NCBI RefSeq assembly: GCF_000717275.1
Contig: NZ_JNYV01000007.1
Coordinates: 114,727-178,726, forward strand
DNA: 64,000 bases
DNA from: Kitasatospora arboriphila
Lineage (GTDB): Bacteria > Actinomycetota > Actinomycetes > Mycobacteriales > Mycobacteriaceae
Direction of reading: 5' to 3'
Shown: piece after piece, positions 40,929 to 58,359 of the stretch
Position numbering within the stretch: position 1 is the first letter of the stretch
Layout: each line of letters begins with the position of its first letter
Translations under genes and position numbers: made by a program
The notes under the pieces: model-generated
Databases searched by the model: none
What the model was told of the DNA's origin: nothing
The model's input: only the letters and a program-made list of their open reading frames with translations

Positions 40929-41279
40929 CTAGTCGGTGACGGGGCCGGTCTGCTTCTCGCCCGGGCCCTTCCCCGGTTCATCGGGATGCGCACTGGCCTC
41001 GCGGAAGGCGAGCTGCAGACTCTTGAGGCCGTCGCGCAGGGGAGCGGCGTGGATGCCGAGGTCGGCAACCGACGACTGTACGAGTCCGGCCAGTGCACCG
41101 ATCAGTTTCCGCGCCTCGTCGAGGTCGAAGTGCGGACTGGTGGTCGGGTCGCTCTCGGACAACCCGAGCTTTTCCGCCGCCGCACTCATCAACATCACCG
41201 CAGCACGCGTGATCACCTCGATGGCCGGAACCTCGGCCAGGTCGCGCACCTCGGGCTCGGAATTCACGTTTTCCGTCAT
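40929..41279 (-). CDS. DUF1844 domain protein
   Basis: A 116-residue protein of the DUF1844 family. The domain runs over about residues 20-90: VITRAAVMLMSAAAEKLGL, then DLDEARKLIGALAGLVQSS, a helical unit often found next to infC in actinobacteria. The C-terminal tail is polar and disordered (HPDEPGKGPGEKQTG). No catalytic residues are apparent and the function is unknown. It is divergent from the infC operon, whose 364-base leader begins directly at its start codon, and convergent with ilvD across the long hairpin. Confidence 0.88.
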   Translation of the reverse strand: MTENVNSEPEVRDLAEVPAIEVITRAAVMLMSAAAEKLGLSESDPTTSPHFDLDEARKLIGALAGLVQSSVADLGIHAAPLRDGLKSLQLAFREASAHPDEPGKGPGEKQTGPVTD

Positions 41280-41643
41280 GACTGTTAGACTTTCACCTAC
41301 GACCGCCCTGGCGTACGCCGGGGTTGCAAGTGGAGTTCACACTCCCACCGCTTGACGTCGGTGTCTTCGCAAGAAGCCCGCACAGTTGAACGGTCCGGTT
41401 TTGTCGCCGGAGGTATCCGCGTCAGCGGAATATTTCCGGTGGCCTCTGAGTTGGAGGCTGTGATCGCTGGGATGCGATAGGTGACATGAACCGGTCGGTG
41501 TGGGCCCCGTCGATGAACATTCATCGAGCCGGGGCCTTTTCGCTGAGGATCTGTCTTCACCAGTTGCTCCCGCGGTCCAACCCGACAGAAAACGTCTGCC
41601 ACGAGGAACCACCTACGTACGCGGACACAAATGAGGAGGCCCC
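41280..41643 (+). other. Leader region of the infC-rpmI-rplT operon
   Basis: A 364-base non-coding stretch between the divergent DUF1844 start and infC. It must contain the operon promoter (not pinned down) and holds several stem-capable segments, the clearest being the hairpin at 41503-41540. In many bacteria this leader is the target of L20 or attenuation control. I see no reading frame in it that I would support. Confidence 0.6.
41503..41540 (+). terminator. Attenuator-like hairpin upstream of infC
   Basis: GGCCCCG-t-CGATGA, four-base loop, TCATCG-agc-CGGGGCC, then TTTT: a two-part 13-bp stem with a short T-run, lying 104 bases before the infC start in its own leader. The position inside the leader of a translation-factor operon suggests regulated read-through (attenuation) and not simple termination. 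Function is inferred. Confidence 0.6.
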
Positions 41644-42276
<633 letters not shown>

Positions 42277-42312
42277 CCGTCTCCCAGGCTGACCGAGAAG
42301 AAAGGCATAGCC

Positions 42313-42507
42313 ATGCCCAAGACAAAGACCCACAAGGGAACCGCGAAGCGATTCAAGGTGACCGGCAGTGGCAAGATCGTCCGCCAGCGCGCAAACCGTC
42401 GCCACTTGATGGAGCATAAGCCCACCAAGCGCACGCGTCGTCTCGACGGCACCGTCGTCGTCTCCGAGAACGATGCTCCCCGCATCAAGCGCCTGCTGAA
42501 GATCTGA
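42313..42507 (+). CDS. rpmI: 50S ribosomal protein L35
   Basis: A 64-residue, strongly basic ribosomal protein with the family start [21 protein letters not shown] and the end RIKRLLKI. It lies 36 bases after infC with AGAAAGG before the ATG and 64 bases before rplT, in the conserved infC-rpmI-rplT order. Length equals that of other L35 proteins. Confidence 0.97.
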   Translation: MPKTKTHKGTAKRFKVTGSGKIVRQRANRRHLMEHKPTKRTRRLDGTVVVSENDAPRIKRLLKI

Positions 42508-42571
42508 CGCTCCCCACAGACCACCCGCTGGCCGGTTCCCGGCAGCCGCACTACTAAGAGGTAAATCAACG

Positions 42572-42952
42572 ATGGCACGCGTAAAAAGGGCGGTAAACGC
42601 CCAGAAGAAGCGTCGTACAACCCTGGAGGCTTCCAAGGGCTACCGCGGACAGCGTTCGCGGCTCTACCGCAAGGCCAAAGAGCAGCAGCTGCATTCGCTC
42701 ACCTACGCGTACCGGGACCGCCGGGCACGCAAGGGCGAGTTCCGCAAGCTCTGGATCTCGCGGATCAACGCCGCAGCTCGGGCCAACGACATCACCTACA
42801 ACCGCTTCATCCAGGGTCTGAAGATCGCTGGGGTCGAGGTCGACCGGAAGATCCTCGCCGAGATCGCCGTCAGCGATCCCGAGGCCTTCACCGGTCTGGT
42901 TGCTGTCGCCAAGAAGGCGCTGCCGTCGGACGTCAACGCGCCGGCCGCCTGA
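42572..42952 (+). CDS. rplT: 50S ribosomal protein L20
   Basis: A 126-residue assembly protein of the 50S subunit, binding 23S rRNA domain I-II. Conserved [14 protein letters not shown] at the start, then [38 protein letters not shown] and [19 protein letters not shown] lies upstream of the ATG. In several bacteria L20 represses its own operon by binding the leader RNA; whether the long leader here contains such a site cannot be told by eye. The tail ([13 protein letters not shown]) is slightly longer than in E. coli. Confidence 0.97.
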   Translation: MARVKRAVNAQKKRRTTLEASKGYRGQRSRLYRKAKEQQLHSLTYAYRDRRARKGEFRKLWISRINAAARANDITYNRFIQGLKIAGVEVDRKILAEIAVSDPEAFTGLVAVAKKALPSDVNAPAA

Positions 42953-42969
42953 TCGAGCCCGCCAACAAC

Positions 42970-43779
42970 ATGTCCGCGCCGGACGTTCTCACCGAACGTT
43001 CGGCGCGGATTGTTTCGTACGCCAAACTGCACCGATCCGCCGGCCGACGCAAAGCGGCCGCTTTTCTGGCCGAGGGCGCGAACTCGGTGGCGGCTGCACT
43101 GCAGAGTCGTCGCGCCCGAGTCCTGCTCGCGACGGACGACGCGCAGCTCCGGCACGCTGACCTGATCGACGACGCTCAGCGCTCGGGCATAGAGGTCTGC
43201 GCGATCACCGAGGGCGCCGCGTCCAAGCTCGCCGACACGGTCACCAGCACTGGTCTGTTCGTGATTGCCGACCTCGTCGACGTACCCCTCGCCGACGTAC
43301 TGGGGACCTCGCCTCGCCTGCTTGCGGTGCCCGTCGAGATGACCGACCCCGGCAATGCCGGCACGCTCATCCGAACTGCAGATGCAATGGGCGCCGACGC
43401 CGTGGTGCTGGCAGGTGACAGTGTGGACCCCCACAACGGGAAGTGTGTGCGTTCCACCGCCGGAAGCGTTTTCCATATCCCCATCGCTCGTGAGCGTGAC
43501 ATCGATGCGGTCCTGGCAGAACTGCGTGCCGCCGGGGTCGCGATCTGCGCAACATCCGGGAATGCCGAGCTGAGTCTGCCCGAGGCCGGCCACGTGTTGT
43601 CGGGTCCCACTGCGTGGCTCTTTGGCAATGAGGCGCACGGTCTGTCCGAGGACATCCTCGGCCGCGCCGACCATCGCATCTCGATCCCGATCAGGGGCCG
43701 GGCCGAGAGCCTCAACTTGGCTGCTGCGGCCGCGATCTGCCTGTATGCCAGCGCCGATGCGCATTCGGGTGTCGACTAA
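42970..43779 (+). CDS. TrmH/SpoU-family 23S rRNA methyltransferase
   Basis: A 269-residue RNA 2'-O-methyltransferase with a trefoil-knot SPOUT domain. The N-terminal substrate-binding part has RIVSYAKLHRSAGRRKAAAFLAEG; the catalytic half shows motif 1 DPGNAGTLIRTADAMGAD, motif 2 WLFGNEAHGLSEDIL and motif 3 IPIRGRAESLNLAAAAAICLY. By position, directly after rplT and before pheS, it is the counterpart of M. tuberculosis Rv1644 (tsnR). The exact nucleotide modified is unknown; similarity to thiostrepton-resistance methylases does not prove resistance. It starts 17 bases after rplT and so is part of that operon. Confidence 0.9.
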   Translation: MSAPDVLTERSARIVSYAKLHRSAGRRKAAAFLAEGANSVAAALQSRRARVLLATDDAQLRHADLIDDAQRSGIEVCAITEGAASKLADTVTSTGLFVIADLVDVPLADVLGTSPRLLAVPVEMTDPGNAGTLIRTADAMGADAVVLAGDSVDPHNGKCVRSTAGSVFHIPIARERDIDAVLAELRAAGVAICATSGNAELSLPEAGHVLSGPTAWLFGNEAHGLSEDILGRADHRISIPIRGRAESLNLAAAAAICLYASADAHSGVD

Positions 43780-43787
43780 CCTCGTAC

Positions 43788-43805
43788 GGGGTCCAGCCCG
43801 ACCCC
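43788..43805 (+). terminator. Small hairpin between methyltransferase gene and pheS
   Basis: GGGGTC-CAGCCC-GACCCC is a perfect 6-bp GC-rich stem 8 bases after the methyltransferase stop, followed by a pyrimidine stretch (CCTTTCTCTCC) but no clean T-run. It may partly separate the infC operon from pheST. Confidence 0.35.
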
Positions 43806-43830
43806 CTGAACCTTTCTCTCCAACATCTGA

Positions 43831-44901
<1,071 letters not shown>

Positions 44902-44931
44902 TTTCCTTCCGAACGAAAGAGCTGAGTTCCA

Positions 44932-47409
44932 GTGCAAGTAGCGCAGTCGTGGCTGACCGAAGTCCTGCAACGTGGCGCGCCCGGATGGAGCGCATCGTCT
45001 GCCCAGATCGATGAAGGCTTCGTGCGGGTCGGCTTCGAGATCGAAGAGATCCGCTCGTTGCCCGTGATCACCGGTCCGCTGGTGGTCGGCCGGGTCAACC
45101 ACATCGAGCAGCTCACCGAGTTCAAGAAACCGATCCGGTACTGCCAGGTCGACGTCGGTGAAGCCGCTGATCGCGGGATCGTCTGTGGTGCACAGAATTT
45201 CGCCGAGGGTGACCTGATCGTCGCGGCTCTGCCGGGCAGCGTCTTGCCAGGCGACTTCGCCATCGCGGCACGCAAGACCTACGGCAGAGTGTCCGACGGG
45301 ATGATCTGCTCGGTGTCGGAGATGGGCATCGGCAACGATCACAGCGGGATTCTGGTGTTGCCCCCGAACATCGCCGCCCCGGGGTCTGACGCCCGCGTGG
45401 TCCTGGGCCTGGACGACACCGTCATCGACGTCAATGTGACTCCCGACCGCGGCTACGCGTTCTCGGTCCGGGGGTTGTCCCGGGAGCTCGCCTGCAGCTT
45501 CGATCTGGAGTTCACCGATCCCGCGGATACACCCGACCTGTCCACGAGCGCAGGTGATTCCGGCTGGCCCGTGCGTATCGACCAGGCGTCGGGGGCCACG
45601 CGGTACAGCGCAGCTGTCGTCCGTGGCATCGACCCGACAGCTCCGTCGCCGTGGTGGCTCGTCAAACGGCTGATGTTGGCCGGTGTGCGTCCGATCTCGG
45701 CCGCTGTCGACATCACCAACTACGTGATGCTCGAACTGGGCCAACCGCTGCACGCTTTCGACGCCGCGAAACTGTCGGGCGAGATCGTGGTGCGCCGCGC
45801 ACTCGCCGGAGAAAAGCTGACCACGCTCGACGATGCCGTCCGCGTTCTCGACCCCGAAGACGTTGTGATCACCGACGAGTCGGGTCCCGTCGCGTTGGCG
45901 GGTGTGATGGGCGGGGCGTCCACCGAGATAAACCTCGAAAGCAGCGACGTGCTGCTCGAAGCCGCTACCTTCGACCCGGTTGCGGTCTTTCGGACGGCAA
46001 AACGGCACCGCCTCACCAGTGAGGCGAGCAAGCGATTCGAGCGGGTGGTCGACCCTCGTATCACCGATGTCGCGTTGCTCCGGGCTGCCCAGCTGCTCAC
46101 CGAGATCTGCGGTGGCACAATTGATCCCGTCTACACAGATGTCGGTGATGTGGCTCCGCAGACTCCTGTCACGATGGCGTTGTCAGCGCCTTCGGCCACC
46201 GCGGGTATCGCCTATCCCGATGGCACCGCGGTGCGCCGCCTCGAGCAAGTCGGCTGTGAGGTCGCCGCGTCCGGCGACAACCTCACTGTGGTCCCGCCGA
46301 GTTGGCGTCCCGATCTACGCCAGAGCGCCGATCTCGTGGAAGAGGTCCTACGCCTCGAGGGCTACGAGAACATCCCGGTGGCCGTTCCGACGGCTCCCGG
46401 AGGCACCGGCCTGACCCCGGCCCAGCGCCGTCGACGCAGCATCGGACGCAGCCTTGCGTTGTCGGGCTATGTCGAGGTGCTGCCTTACCCGTTCATGCCT
46501 GCCGATGTGTTCGACGTGTGGAACCTCCCGGCCGACGATCCGCGCCGCAACACCGTCAAGGTGCTCAACCCGCTGGAAGCCGACCGTCCGGAGTTGAACT
46601 CCACCCTACTGCCCGGACTGTTGGAGATGGTCGGGCGCAATCTTGCTCGGGGACAACGTGATCTGTCGATGTTCGCAATCGGTCAGGTGGTGCTGGCCGG
46701 TGCCGGCGTGCACCCGGTGCCGGCGTTGCCGGTTGATCGTCGACCCAGCGATGACGAGGTGGCCGAGCTGATCGGTTCGTTGCCCGCGCAGCCGCTGCAT
46801 GTCGCCGCCGTTCTGACTGGTCTGCGAGAGCCGGCAGGGCCGTGGGGCAAGGGACGTCAGGCCGACCCCACCGACGTCTTCGATGCCGTACGCATCATCG
46901 GCCAGGCTGCCGGTGTCGAGCTGACGCTGCGCTCGGGTTCCGAGGTGCCCTGGCATCCGGGCCGCTGCGCCGAGGTTCTGGTCGATGACTCCGTGGTCGG
47001 CTGGGCGGGTGAACTACATCCGGCGGTGCTCGAGAAGATGCACCTTCCGGCACGGTCCTTGGCGCTCGAGATCAACATCGACGCCGTACCGCTCAGCGAG
47101 CGTCTGGTGTCGCCGCGCATCTCGCCGTATCCTCCCGTGCTGCAAGACCTCGCAGTGGTCGTCGACGTCGATGTCGCGGCCGCCGATGTGCAGGCCGCGC
47201 TGGCCGCCGGAGCCGGTGAGCTGCTCGAGAGCATTGCACTGTTCGATGTGTTCACCGGTGAGCAGGTGGGGGACGGCCGCAAATCGTTGACCTTCTCCCT
47301 GCGCTTCCGGGCATCCGACCGCACCCTCACCGAAGACGAGGCCACTGCAGCCCGCGACGCCGCGCTCGCACAGGCGACGGCGACTGTCGGTGCACAGATG
47401 CGGAGCTGA
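44932..47409 (+). CDS. pheT: Phenylalanyl-tRNA synthetase beta subunit
   Basis: The 825-residue beta chain, which provides editing and tRNA binding. Domains in order: N-terminal B1, then an EMAP-like tRNA-binding domain (VVGRVNHIEQL, VCGAQNFAEGDLIVAALPGSVLP), the B3/B4 editing module (VDITNYVMLELGQPLHAFDAAKL, VMGGASTEI), B5 with EVLRLEGYENIP, the catalytic-like core lacking active residues (SGYVEVLPYPFMP), and the ferredoxin-fold anticodon-binding domain at the end (SPYPPVLQDLAVVVD). The start is a GTG. It is 30 bases after pheS and ends the block; the next gene is convergent. Confidence 0.96.
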   Translation: MQVAQSWLTEVLQRGAPGWSASSAQIDEGFVRVGFEIEEIRSLPVITGPLVVGRVNHIEQLTEFKKPIRYCQVDVGEAADRGIVCGAQNFAEGDLIVAALPGSVLPGDFAIAARKTYGRVSDGMICSVSEMGIGNDHSGILVLPPNIAAPGSDARVVLGLDDTVIDVNVTPDRGYAFSVRGLSRELACSFDLEFTDPADTPDLSTSAGDSGWPVRIDQASGATRYSAAVVRGIDPTAPSPWWLVKRLMLAGVRPISAAVDITNYVMLELGQPLHAFDAAKLSGEIVVRRALAGEKLTTLDDAVRVLDPEDVVITDESGPVALAGVMGGASTEINLESSDVLLEAATFDPVAVFRTAKRHRLTSEASKRFERVVDPRITDVALLRAAQLLTEICGGTIDPVYTDVGDVAPQTPVTMALSAPSATAGIAYPDGTAVRRLEQVGCEVAASGDNLTVVPPSWRPDLRQSADLVEEVLRLEGYENIPVAVPTAPGGTGLTPAQRRRRSIGRSLALSGYVEVLPYPFMPADVFDVWNLPADDPRRNTVKVLNPLEADRPELNSTLLPGLLEMVGRNLARGQRDLSMFAIGQVVLAGAGVHPVPALPVDRRPSDDEVAELIGSLPAQPLHVAAVLTGLREPAGPWGKGRQADPTDVFDAVRIIGQAAGVELTLRSGSEVPWHPGRCAEVLVDDSVVGWAGELHPAVLEKMHLPARSLALEINIDAVPLSERLVSPRISPYPPVLQDLAVVVDVDVAAADVQAALAAGAGELLESIALFDVFTGEQVGDGRKSLTFSLRFRASDRTLTEDEATAARDAALAQATATVGAQMRS

Positions 47410-47487
47410 TCGACCGGGCGCCGCCGAGCGGCCGGCTGCTCGAATGGCGTGCTGGCACCAACACGAGATCGGTGATGCCCCGATGGT

Positions 47488-48087
47488 CTACGGACTGATC
47501 GGGCCGGTGAGGTACCGCTGGATCGTGGGTCCGAGATTGGCGACCACGTCGTCGGCCGGCAGCGAAGCGAGGGGTTCAAAACGCAGCAGGTACCGCGTCA
47601 TGATCATGCCGAGTACCGCACTGCCCACGAGGTTGGCCCGCAGTCGCCCTGTGCCGGCGGGATTGTCGGCGCGTTCGGTGATCTCTGCGAGCACCACCTC
47701 GAGCACCATGGTTCGGATCAGCGTGGGGTCGGGTCCGCTGATCACCGTGCGCAGCAACGCGATTCCGGCTTCTTGCAGTTCGCCGTCCCATACCCCCACC
47801 ACCGTTCGTACGAGAGTGGGACCCAGTTCGTCAATCGGGATCTCGCGTAGGGGCCCCACCACGTCGAGCGGATCGATGGGCAATTCGATCGCGGCCAAAA
47901 ACAGCTTGTGTTTGGTGCCGAAATAGTGGTGCACAAGTGCAGGATCCACTCCCGCATCCGCGGCGACCGCACGAACGGATGTGCGGTCGAGTCCGTCACG
48001 AGCGAAGAGTGCGCGGGCCGACGTCAAGATCTGTCCCTTGGTGTCAGGTTCACCTGGGCGCCGTCCTGATCGTCTCGGTGCGCTCAC
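47488..48087 (-). CDS. TetR-family transcriptional regulator
   Basis: A 199-residue repressor. The N-terminal helix-turn-helix is in TKGQILTSARALFARDGLDRTSVRAVAADAGVDPALVHHYFGTKHKLFLAAIELP; the C-terminal ligand domain is variable as usual. It lies 46 bases downstream of the ABC permease gene on the same strand and is therefore probably the third gene of the efflux operon and its repressor. Ligand unknown. The operator may be the TGAAT-rich repeat before the ATPase gene at 49636-49659. Confidence 0.88.
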   Translation of the reverse strand: MSAPRRSGRRPGEPDTKGQILTSARALFARDGLDRTSVRAVAADAGVDPALVHHYFGTKHKLFLAAIELPIDPLDVVGPLREIPIDELGPTLVRTVVGVWDGELQEAGIALLRTVISGPDPTLIRTMVLEVVLAEITERADNPAGTGRLRANLVGSAVLGMIMTRYLLRFEPLASLPADDVVANLGPTIQRYLTGPISP

Positions 48088-48133
48088 CCCGGCATCATCT
48101 CAAGGTGTCGGCGAAGCCGGACGAGCCGGTCCA

Positions 48134-48889
48134 TCACTCGGTCCGTCGCCGCAGCGAGGCGGCGGCCAACGCCAGTGCCGCGATGGTGCACAGCAGTACA
48201 ACCAGCAGGTCCCGCCACATCGTGCCGGTCGGTTCGGCGTACTTACCCACTTGATCGAGCGCTTCCACGGCGTAGCTCAGCGGCATCACATTGCTGATCA
48301 TCTCGAGCCACCGCGGCAGATCGGCTCGCGGGACGAAGAGTCCACACAGGAACAACTGGGGGATGACCACCACCGGCAAGAACTGGACGGCCTGGAATTC
48401 GGTCTGGGCAAAAGCGCTGCACAACAATCCGAGACCGACGCCGAGGATGGCGTCCAGGATCGCGATCACGAGAACCCAACCGATGCTTCCGGCCGTCTGC
48501 AGTCCGAGAATCCAGAACGACACGACACACGCAAGTGCTGCTTGGGCCATCGCGGCCGTGGAGAACGCGGCGGCGTAGCCGACCAGCAGGTCCGCCTTGC
48601 TCATGGGGGTGGTGAGCAGCCGTTCCAACGTGCCGGACGATCTCTCGCGCAACATCGCGATCGAGGTGATCAAGAACATGATGGCGAATGGGAGCACTCC
48701 GAGCAGAACGAGCGCGATCCGATCGAACGGCTCGGGTCCACCGGGAGGACCGACCTGGTTCTCGAACATGAAGTACAGCAACGTCATCAGGATCACCGGG
48801 ATGAGCAGGATCATGGCGATCGTTCGTGGGTCGGCCTTGAGTTGCCGCAGAACTCGGCCGGTGGTCGAGAGGGCGATGGTGGCATTCAT
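48134..48889 (-). CDS. ABC-2 type transporter permease
   Basis: A 251-residue membrane protein with six predicted helices: one near the N-terminus (MILLIPVILMTLLYFMF), a large external loop (ENQVGPPGGPEPFDR), then five more including VLLGVLPFAIMFLITSIAML, ALACVVSFWILGL and LVVLLCTIAALALAAASL. SSGTLERLLTTPMSKADLLVGY is the hallmark of ABC-2 (DrrB-type) permeases. It overlaps the ATPase gene by four bases. With the ATPase it should form an exporter of drugs or lipophilic metabolites; substrate not determined. Confidence 0.9.
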   Translation of the reverse strand: MNATIALSTTGRVLRQLKADPRTIAMILLIPVILMTLLYFMFENQVGPPGGPEPFDRIALVLLGVLPFAIMFLITSIAMLRERSSGTLERLLTTPMSKADLLVGYAAAFSTAAMAQAALACVVSFWILGLQTAGSIGWVLVIAILDAILGVGLGLLCSAFAQTEFQAVQFLPVVVIPQLFLCGLFVPRADLPRWLEMISNVMPLSYAVEALDQVGKYAEPTGTMWRDLLVVLLCTIAALALAAASLRRRTE

Positions 48890-49626
48890 GATGCAGTCCG
48901 TTCGGTGATCAGGGCGAGGAAGGCTTGTTCGAGGTTGGTCTGATGTGTCCGCGCGCGTAATTCGTCCGGTGTGAGTTCTGCGATGACTCCTCCTTCGCGC
49001 ATCAGCACGAGGGCGTCACAATGGTCTGCCTCGTCCATCACGTGACTGGACACGAGCAGGGTGGTCCCGGTGTCGGCCAGTGCACGGAAACGCACCCACA
49101 ACTCCGACCGCAGAACCGGGTCGAGCCCCACGGTCGGTTCGTCGAGGATCAAGATCTCGGGACTACCGACGAGGGCGCACGCAATCGACACCCGGCTGCG
49201 CTGACCTCCTGACAACTGGGCAGTTCGGCGACCACGGAAATCGTCGAGACCGACGGCGCGAATCGAGTCGTTGATCAGGTCGCGACGACGATAGAGGTCG
49301 GCGAAGTAACGGACGTTCTCTTCGACGGTGAGATCCGTGTAGACCGAGGGAGCCTGCGTCACGTAGCCGACGCGTCCGCGGAGTTCTTTTGCCCCGGCCG
49401 GACGGTCCAGCACGCTGATGGAGCCGGACGTGATGCGTTGAGTGCCCACCACTGAACGCATGAGCGTGGTCTTGCCGCACCCCGATGGTCCGAGCAGACC
49501 GGTGATCGATCCGCGGGGTACCGACAGCGTCACGCCGTTCAGTGCACGAGCGCTACCGCGCCTCACGACCAGGTTGTCGATTCGGACGGCGGGTTGCGGG
49601 TAGGTGGTGGAGTCTGGCTGTGCCAT
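48886..49626 (-). CDS. ABC transporter ATP-binding protein
   Basis: A 246-residue ATPase of the DrrA class. Walker A GLLGPSGCGKTTLMRSVVG, Q-loop VGYVTQAPSVYTDLTVEENV, signature LSGGQRSRVSIACALVG, Walker B ILILDEPTVGLDP and the switch VSSHVMDEADHCD are all intact. It is the first gene of a minus-strand operon with the ABC-2 permease (four-base overlap) and a TetR regulator, giving a drug-export cassette. Divergent from argC across 119 bases, so regulatory sites for the two operons are interleaved. Confidence 0.93.
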   Translation of the reverse strand: MAQPDSTTYPQPAVRIDNLVVRRGSARALNGVTLSVPRGSITGLLGPSGCGKTTLMRSVVGTQRITSGSISVLDRPAGAKELRGRVGYVTQAPSVYTDLTVEENVRYFADLYRRRDLINDSIRAVGLDDFRGRRTAQLSGGQRSRVSIACALVGSPEILILDEPTVGLDPVLRSELWVRFRALADTGTTLLVSSHVMDEADHCDALVLMREGGVIAELTPDELRARTHQTNLEQAFLALITERTAS

Positions 49627-49635
49627 GGCGGTCTC

Positions 49636-49659
49636 AATTCATCTCGTGTTGAATTCATT
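49636..49659. promoter_or_regulatory. AATTCAT repeats before the ABC efflux operon
   Basis: AATTCAT at 49636-49642 recurs at 49652-49658, and the second copy is part of the palindrome TGAATTCA (49650-49657). They lie 10-33 bases upstream of the ATPase start. They may form a TetR operator or, since TGAAT is also the arginine-box half-site, a distal ArgR site. The repeat is seen; the binder is undecided. Confidence 0.4.
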
Positions 49660-49710
49660 GCCTGATGAAAAAATAAACCGTATGAACGCAGCCGTCAATG
49701 GTGGGGTAGA

Positions 49711-52053
<2,343 letters not shown>

Positions 52054-52057
<4 letters not shown>

Positions 52058-53018
52058 CCGGCGCACTCACGCCTCTCGAGAAGGCACACGTTCTCGCCGA
52101 AGCACTTCCGTGGCTGCAGCGGTTCTCCGGCAAGGTGATCGTCGTCAAATATGGCGGCAATGCCATGATCGACGACACCCTGAAGGCGGCATTCGCCGAG
52201 GACATGGTGTTCCTCCGGACCTGCGGAATCCATCCCGTCGTGGTCCACGGCGGCGGGCCGCAGATCTCGGCGATGCTGAAGCGCCTCGGGCTCACCGGCG
52301 AGTTTCGCGGTGGATTCCGGGTCACCACACCGGAGGTGATGGATGTGGTGCGGATGGTGCTCTTCGGTCAGGTCGGCCGGGAACTCGTGGGTTTGATCAA
52401 CGCACACGGACCCTATGCGGTCGGTATCTCGGGGGAGGACGCGCACCTGTTCACCGCGACGCGCCGCTCGGTTCTCGTGGACGGCGAGGCCACCGATATC
52501 GGGCTGGTGGGTGACGTGACGACTGTGGATCCTGCTGCCGTCACCGATCTCATTGCAGCGGGGCGTATTCCGGTGGTGTCGACCATCGCGCCCGACGCGG
52601 ACGGGGTGGTACACAACATCAATGCCGACACCGCCGCGGCAGCGCTGGCCCAGGCACTCGGTGCCGAGAAGCTGGTGGTGCTCACCGATGTCGAGGGGCT
52701 GTACACCAATTGGCCCGACCGCGACTCGCTGGCGTCGCAGATCAACACAACCGACCTCGCCGAGCTGCTCCCGCGGCTTGATTCGGGCATGGTCCCGAAG
52801 ATGGAGGCGTGCTTGCGCGCAGTGGGCGGAGGTGTCGGTCAAGCGCATGTGATCGATGGGCGCACACCACATTCGATGCTCCTCGAGCTCTTCACGAGCG
52901 AGGGCATCGGCACCATGGTGGTTCCCGACCACGAACATGCGGCGCCGCCGGCCTATGGGCATGACGTGCCCGCCGTGGACCACGCTCAGACGCACCCGAC
53001 ACCTAGTGGGGAAAACAA

Positions 53019-53022
<4 letters not shown>
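52054..53022 (+). CDS. argB: Acetylglutamate kinase
   Basis: Phosphorylates N-acetylglutamate, the usual arginine-feedback step. 322 residues from a GTG that overlaps the argJ stop (GTGA); the frame is open upstream inside argJ but homology starts at [31 protein letters not shown]. The glycine-rich phosphate loop is VVHGGGPQI, followed by [46 protein letters not shown] and [19 protein letters not shown]. The N-terminal helix before the core is the element that makes ArgB hexameric and arginine-sensitive, so feedback inhibition is expected. The Pro/Thr-rich tail ([13 protein letters not shown]) is extra. Confidence 0.95.
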
Positions 53023-55599
<2,577 letters not shown>

Positions 55600-55672
55600 G
55601 ATTCTGAGCAGCACCACCCGACGAACCCCAAGACCTACAACGCACGACCGAACTACAAGGAGTAACCCCCTC

Positions 55673-56869
55673 ATGGCGCAGCGCGTGATCCTCGCGTATT
55701 CCGGCGGCCTGGACACCTCGGTGGCCATCAGCTGGATCGGTAAGGAAACCGGTAAGGAGGTGGTGGCCGTGGCCATCGACCTCGGCCAGGGTGGTGAGGA
55801 CATGGAGGTGGTCCGCCAGCGAGCCCTCGACTGTGGGGCGGTGGAGTCGGTGGTGGTCGACGCACGTGACGAGTTCGCCGAGCAGTATTGCCTGCCTGCC
55901 ATCACCAGCAACGCGCTGTACATGGATCGCTACCCACTGGTATCGGCCATCTCCCGGCCGTTGATCGCCAAGCACCTGGTGACCGCGGCCCGCGAACACG
56001 GCGGCACCACCGTCGCGCACGGTTGCACCGGCAAGGGCAACGACCAGGTTCGATTCGAGGTCGGATTCGGTTCGCTCGCACCGGAACTCGAGGTGATCGC
56101 ACCGGTCCGCGACTACGCCTGGACCCGTGAGAAGGCCATCACCTTCGCCGAAGAGAACGCCATCCCCATCAACGTGTCGAAGAAGTCACCGTTCTCGATC
56201 GACCAGAACGTGTGGGGCCGGGCAGTGGAAACCGGTTTCCTCGAAGATCTCTGGAATGCGCCCACCAAGGATGTGTACTCGTACACCGAGGATCCGACCA
56301 TCAACTGGCAGGCACCCGACGAGGTCATCATCAGCTTCGAGAAGGGCCGTCCCACAGCGATCGACGGACGGCCGGTCTCGGTCCTCGAGGCGATCGTCGA
56401 ACTCAACCGTCGGGCAGGCGCACACGGCGTCGGCCGCCTCGACGTGGTCGAGGACCGGTTGGTCGGCATCAAGAGCCGCGAGATCTACGAGGCTCCGGGC
56501 GCCATGGTCCTGATCCGCGCGCACGAAGAGCTCGAACACGTCACCCTCGAGCGCGAACTCGGTCGTTTCAAGCGTGGCACCGACCGCAAGTGGGCCGAGC
56601 TCGTCTACGACGGACTGTGGTTCTCTCCCCTGAAGTCATCGCTCGAAGCCTTCGTCGACCACACACAGCAGCACGTGAGCGGCGACATCAGGCTCAACCT
56701 GCACGGTGGTCACATCGCGGTCACCGGTCGGCGCAGTGAGGAGTCGCTGTACGACTTCAACCTCGCCACCTACGACGAAGGTGACACATTCGACCAGTCG
56801 GCAGCCAAGGGCTTCGTCCATCTGCACGGCCTGTCGTCGAAGATCTCGGCGAAGCGGGATCTGCGCTAG
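55673..56869 (+). CDS. argG: Argininosuccinate synthase
   Basis: ATP-dependent joining of citrulline and aspartate, 398 residues. The PP-loop ATP site is [46 protein letters not shown] and [14 protein letters not shown] follow in family order. A good AAGGAG lies 11 bases before the ATG; the open frame upstream is inside argR and not real. It is the first gene after the only sizeable gap of the arginine operon (73 bases), so it could have its own promoter. Its stop is directly followed by the argH ATG. Confidence 0.96.
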   Translation: MAQRVILAYSGGLDTSVAISWIGKETGKEVVAVAIDLGQGGEDMEVVRQRALDCGAVESVVVDARDEFAEQYCLPAITSNALYMDRYPLVSAISRPLIAKHLVTAAREHGGTTVAHGCTGKGNDQVRFEVGFGSLAPELEVIAPVRDYAWTREKAITFAEENAIPINVSKKSPFSIDQNVWGRAVETGFLEDLWNAPTKDVYSYTEDPTINWQAPDEVIISFEKGRPTAIDGRPVSVLEAIVELNRRAGAHGVGRLDVVEDRLVGIKSREIYEAPGAMVLIRAHEELEHVTLERELGRFKRGTDRKWAELVYDGLWFSPLKSSLEAFVDHTQQHVSGDIRLNLHGGHIAVTGRRSEESLYDFNLATYDEGDTFDQSAAKGFVHLHGLSSKISAKRDLR

Positions 56870-58273
<1,404 letters not shown>

Positions 58274-58312
58274 GGTTCCCGCCGGGGGCGGCCGCTGCGG
58301 CCGGGGTAGAGT

Positions 58313-58326
58313 GTGACGTCAGTCAC
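58313..58326. promoter_or_regulatory. Inverted repeat before the lipase/AMP-binding gene
   Basis: GTGAC-GTCA-GTCAC, a perfect 5-bp dyad (itself centred on a palindromic-looking core), lies 34 bases before the start of the next gene and just after a -10-like TAGAGT at 58306. Its position over the likely transcription start suggests an operator. The regulator is unknown. Confidence 0.4.
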
Positions 58327-58359
58327 GGTCCAACCAGATGTTGTTTCTTAGGGGTGTTT

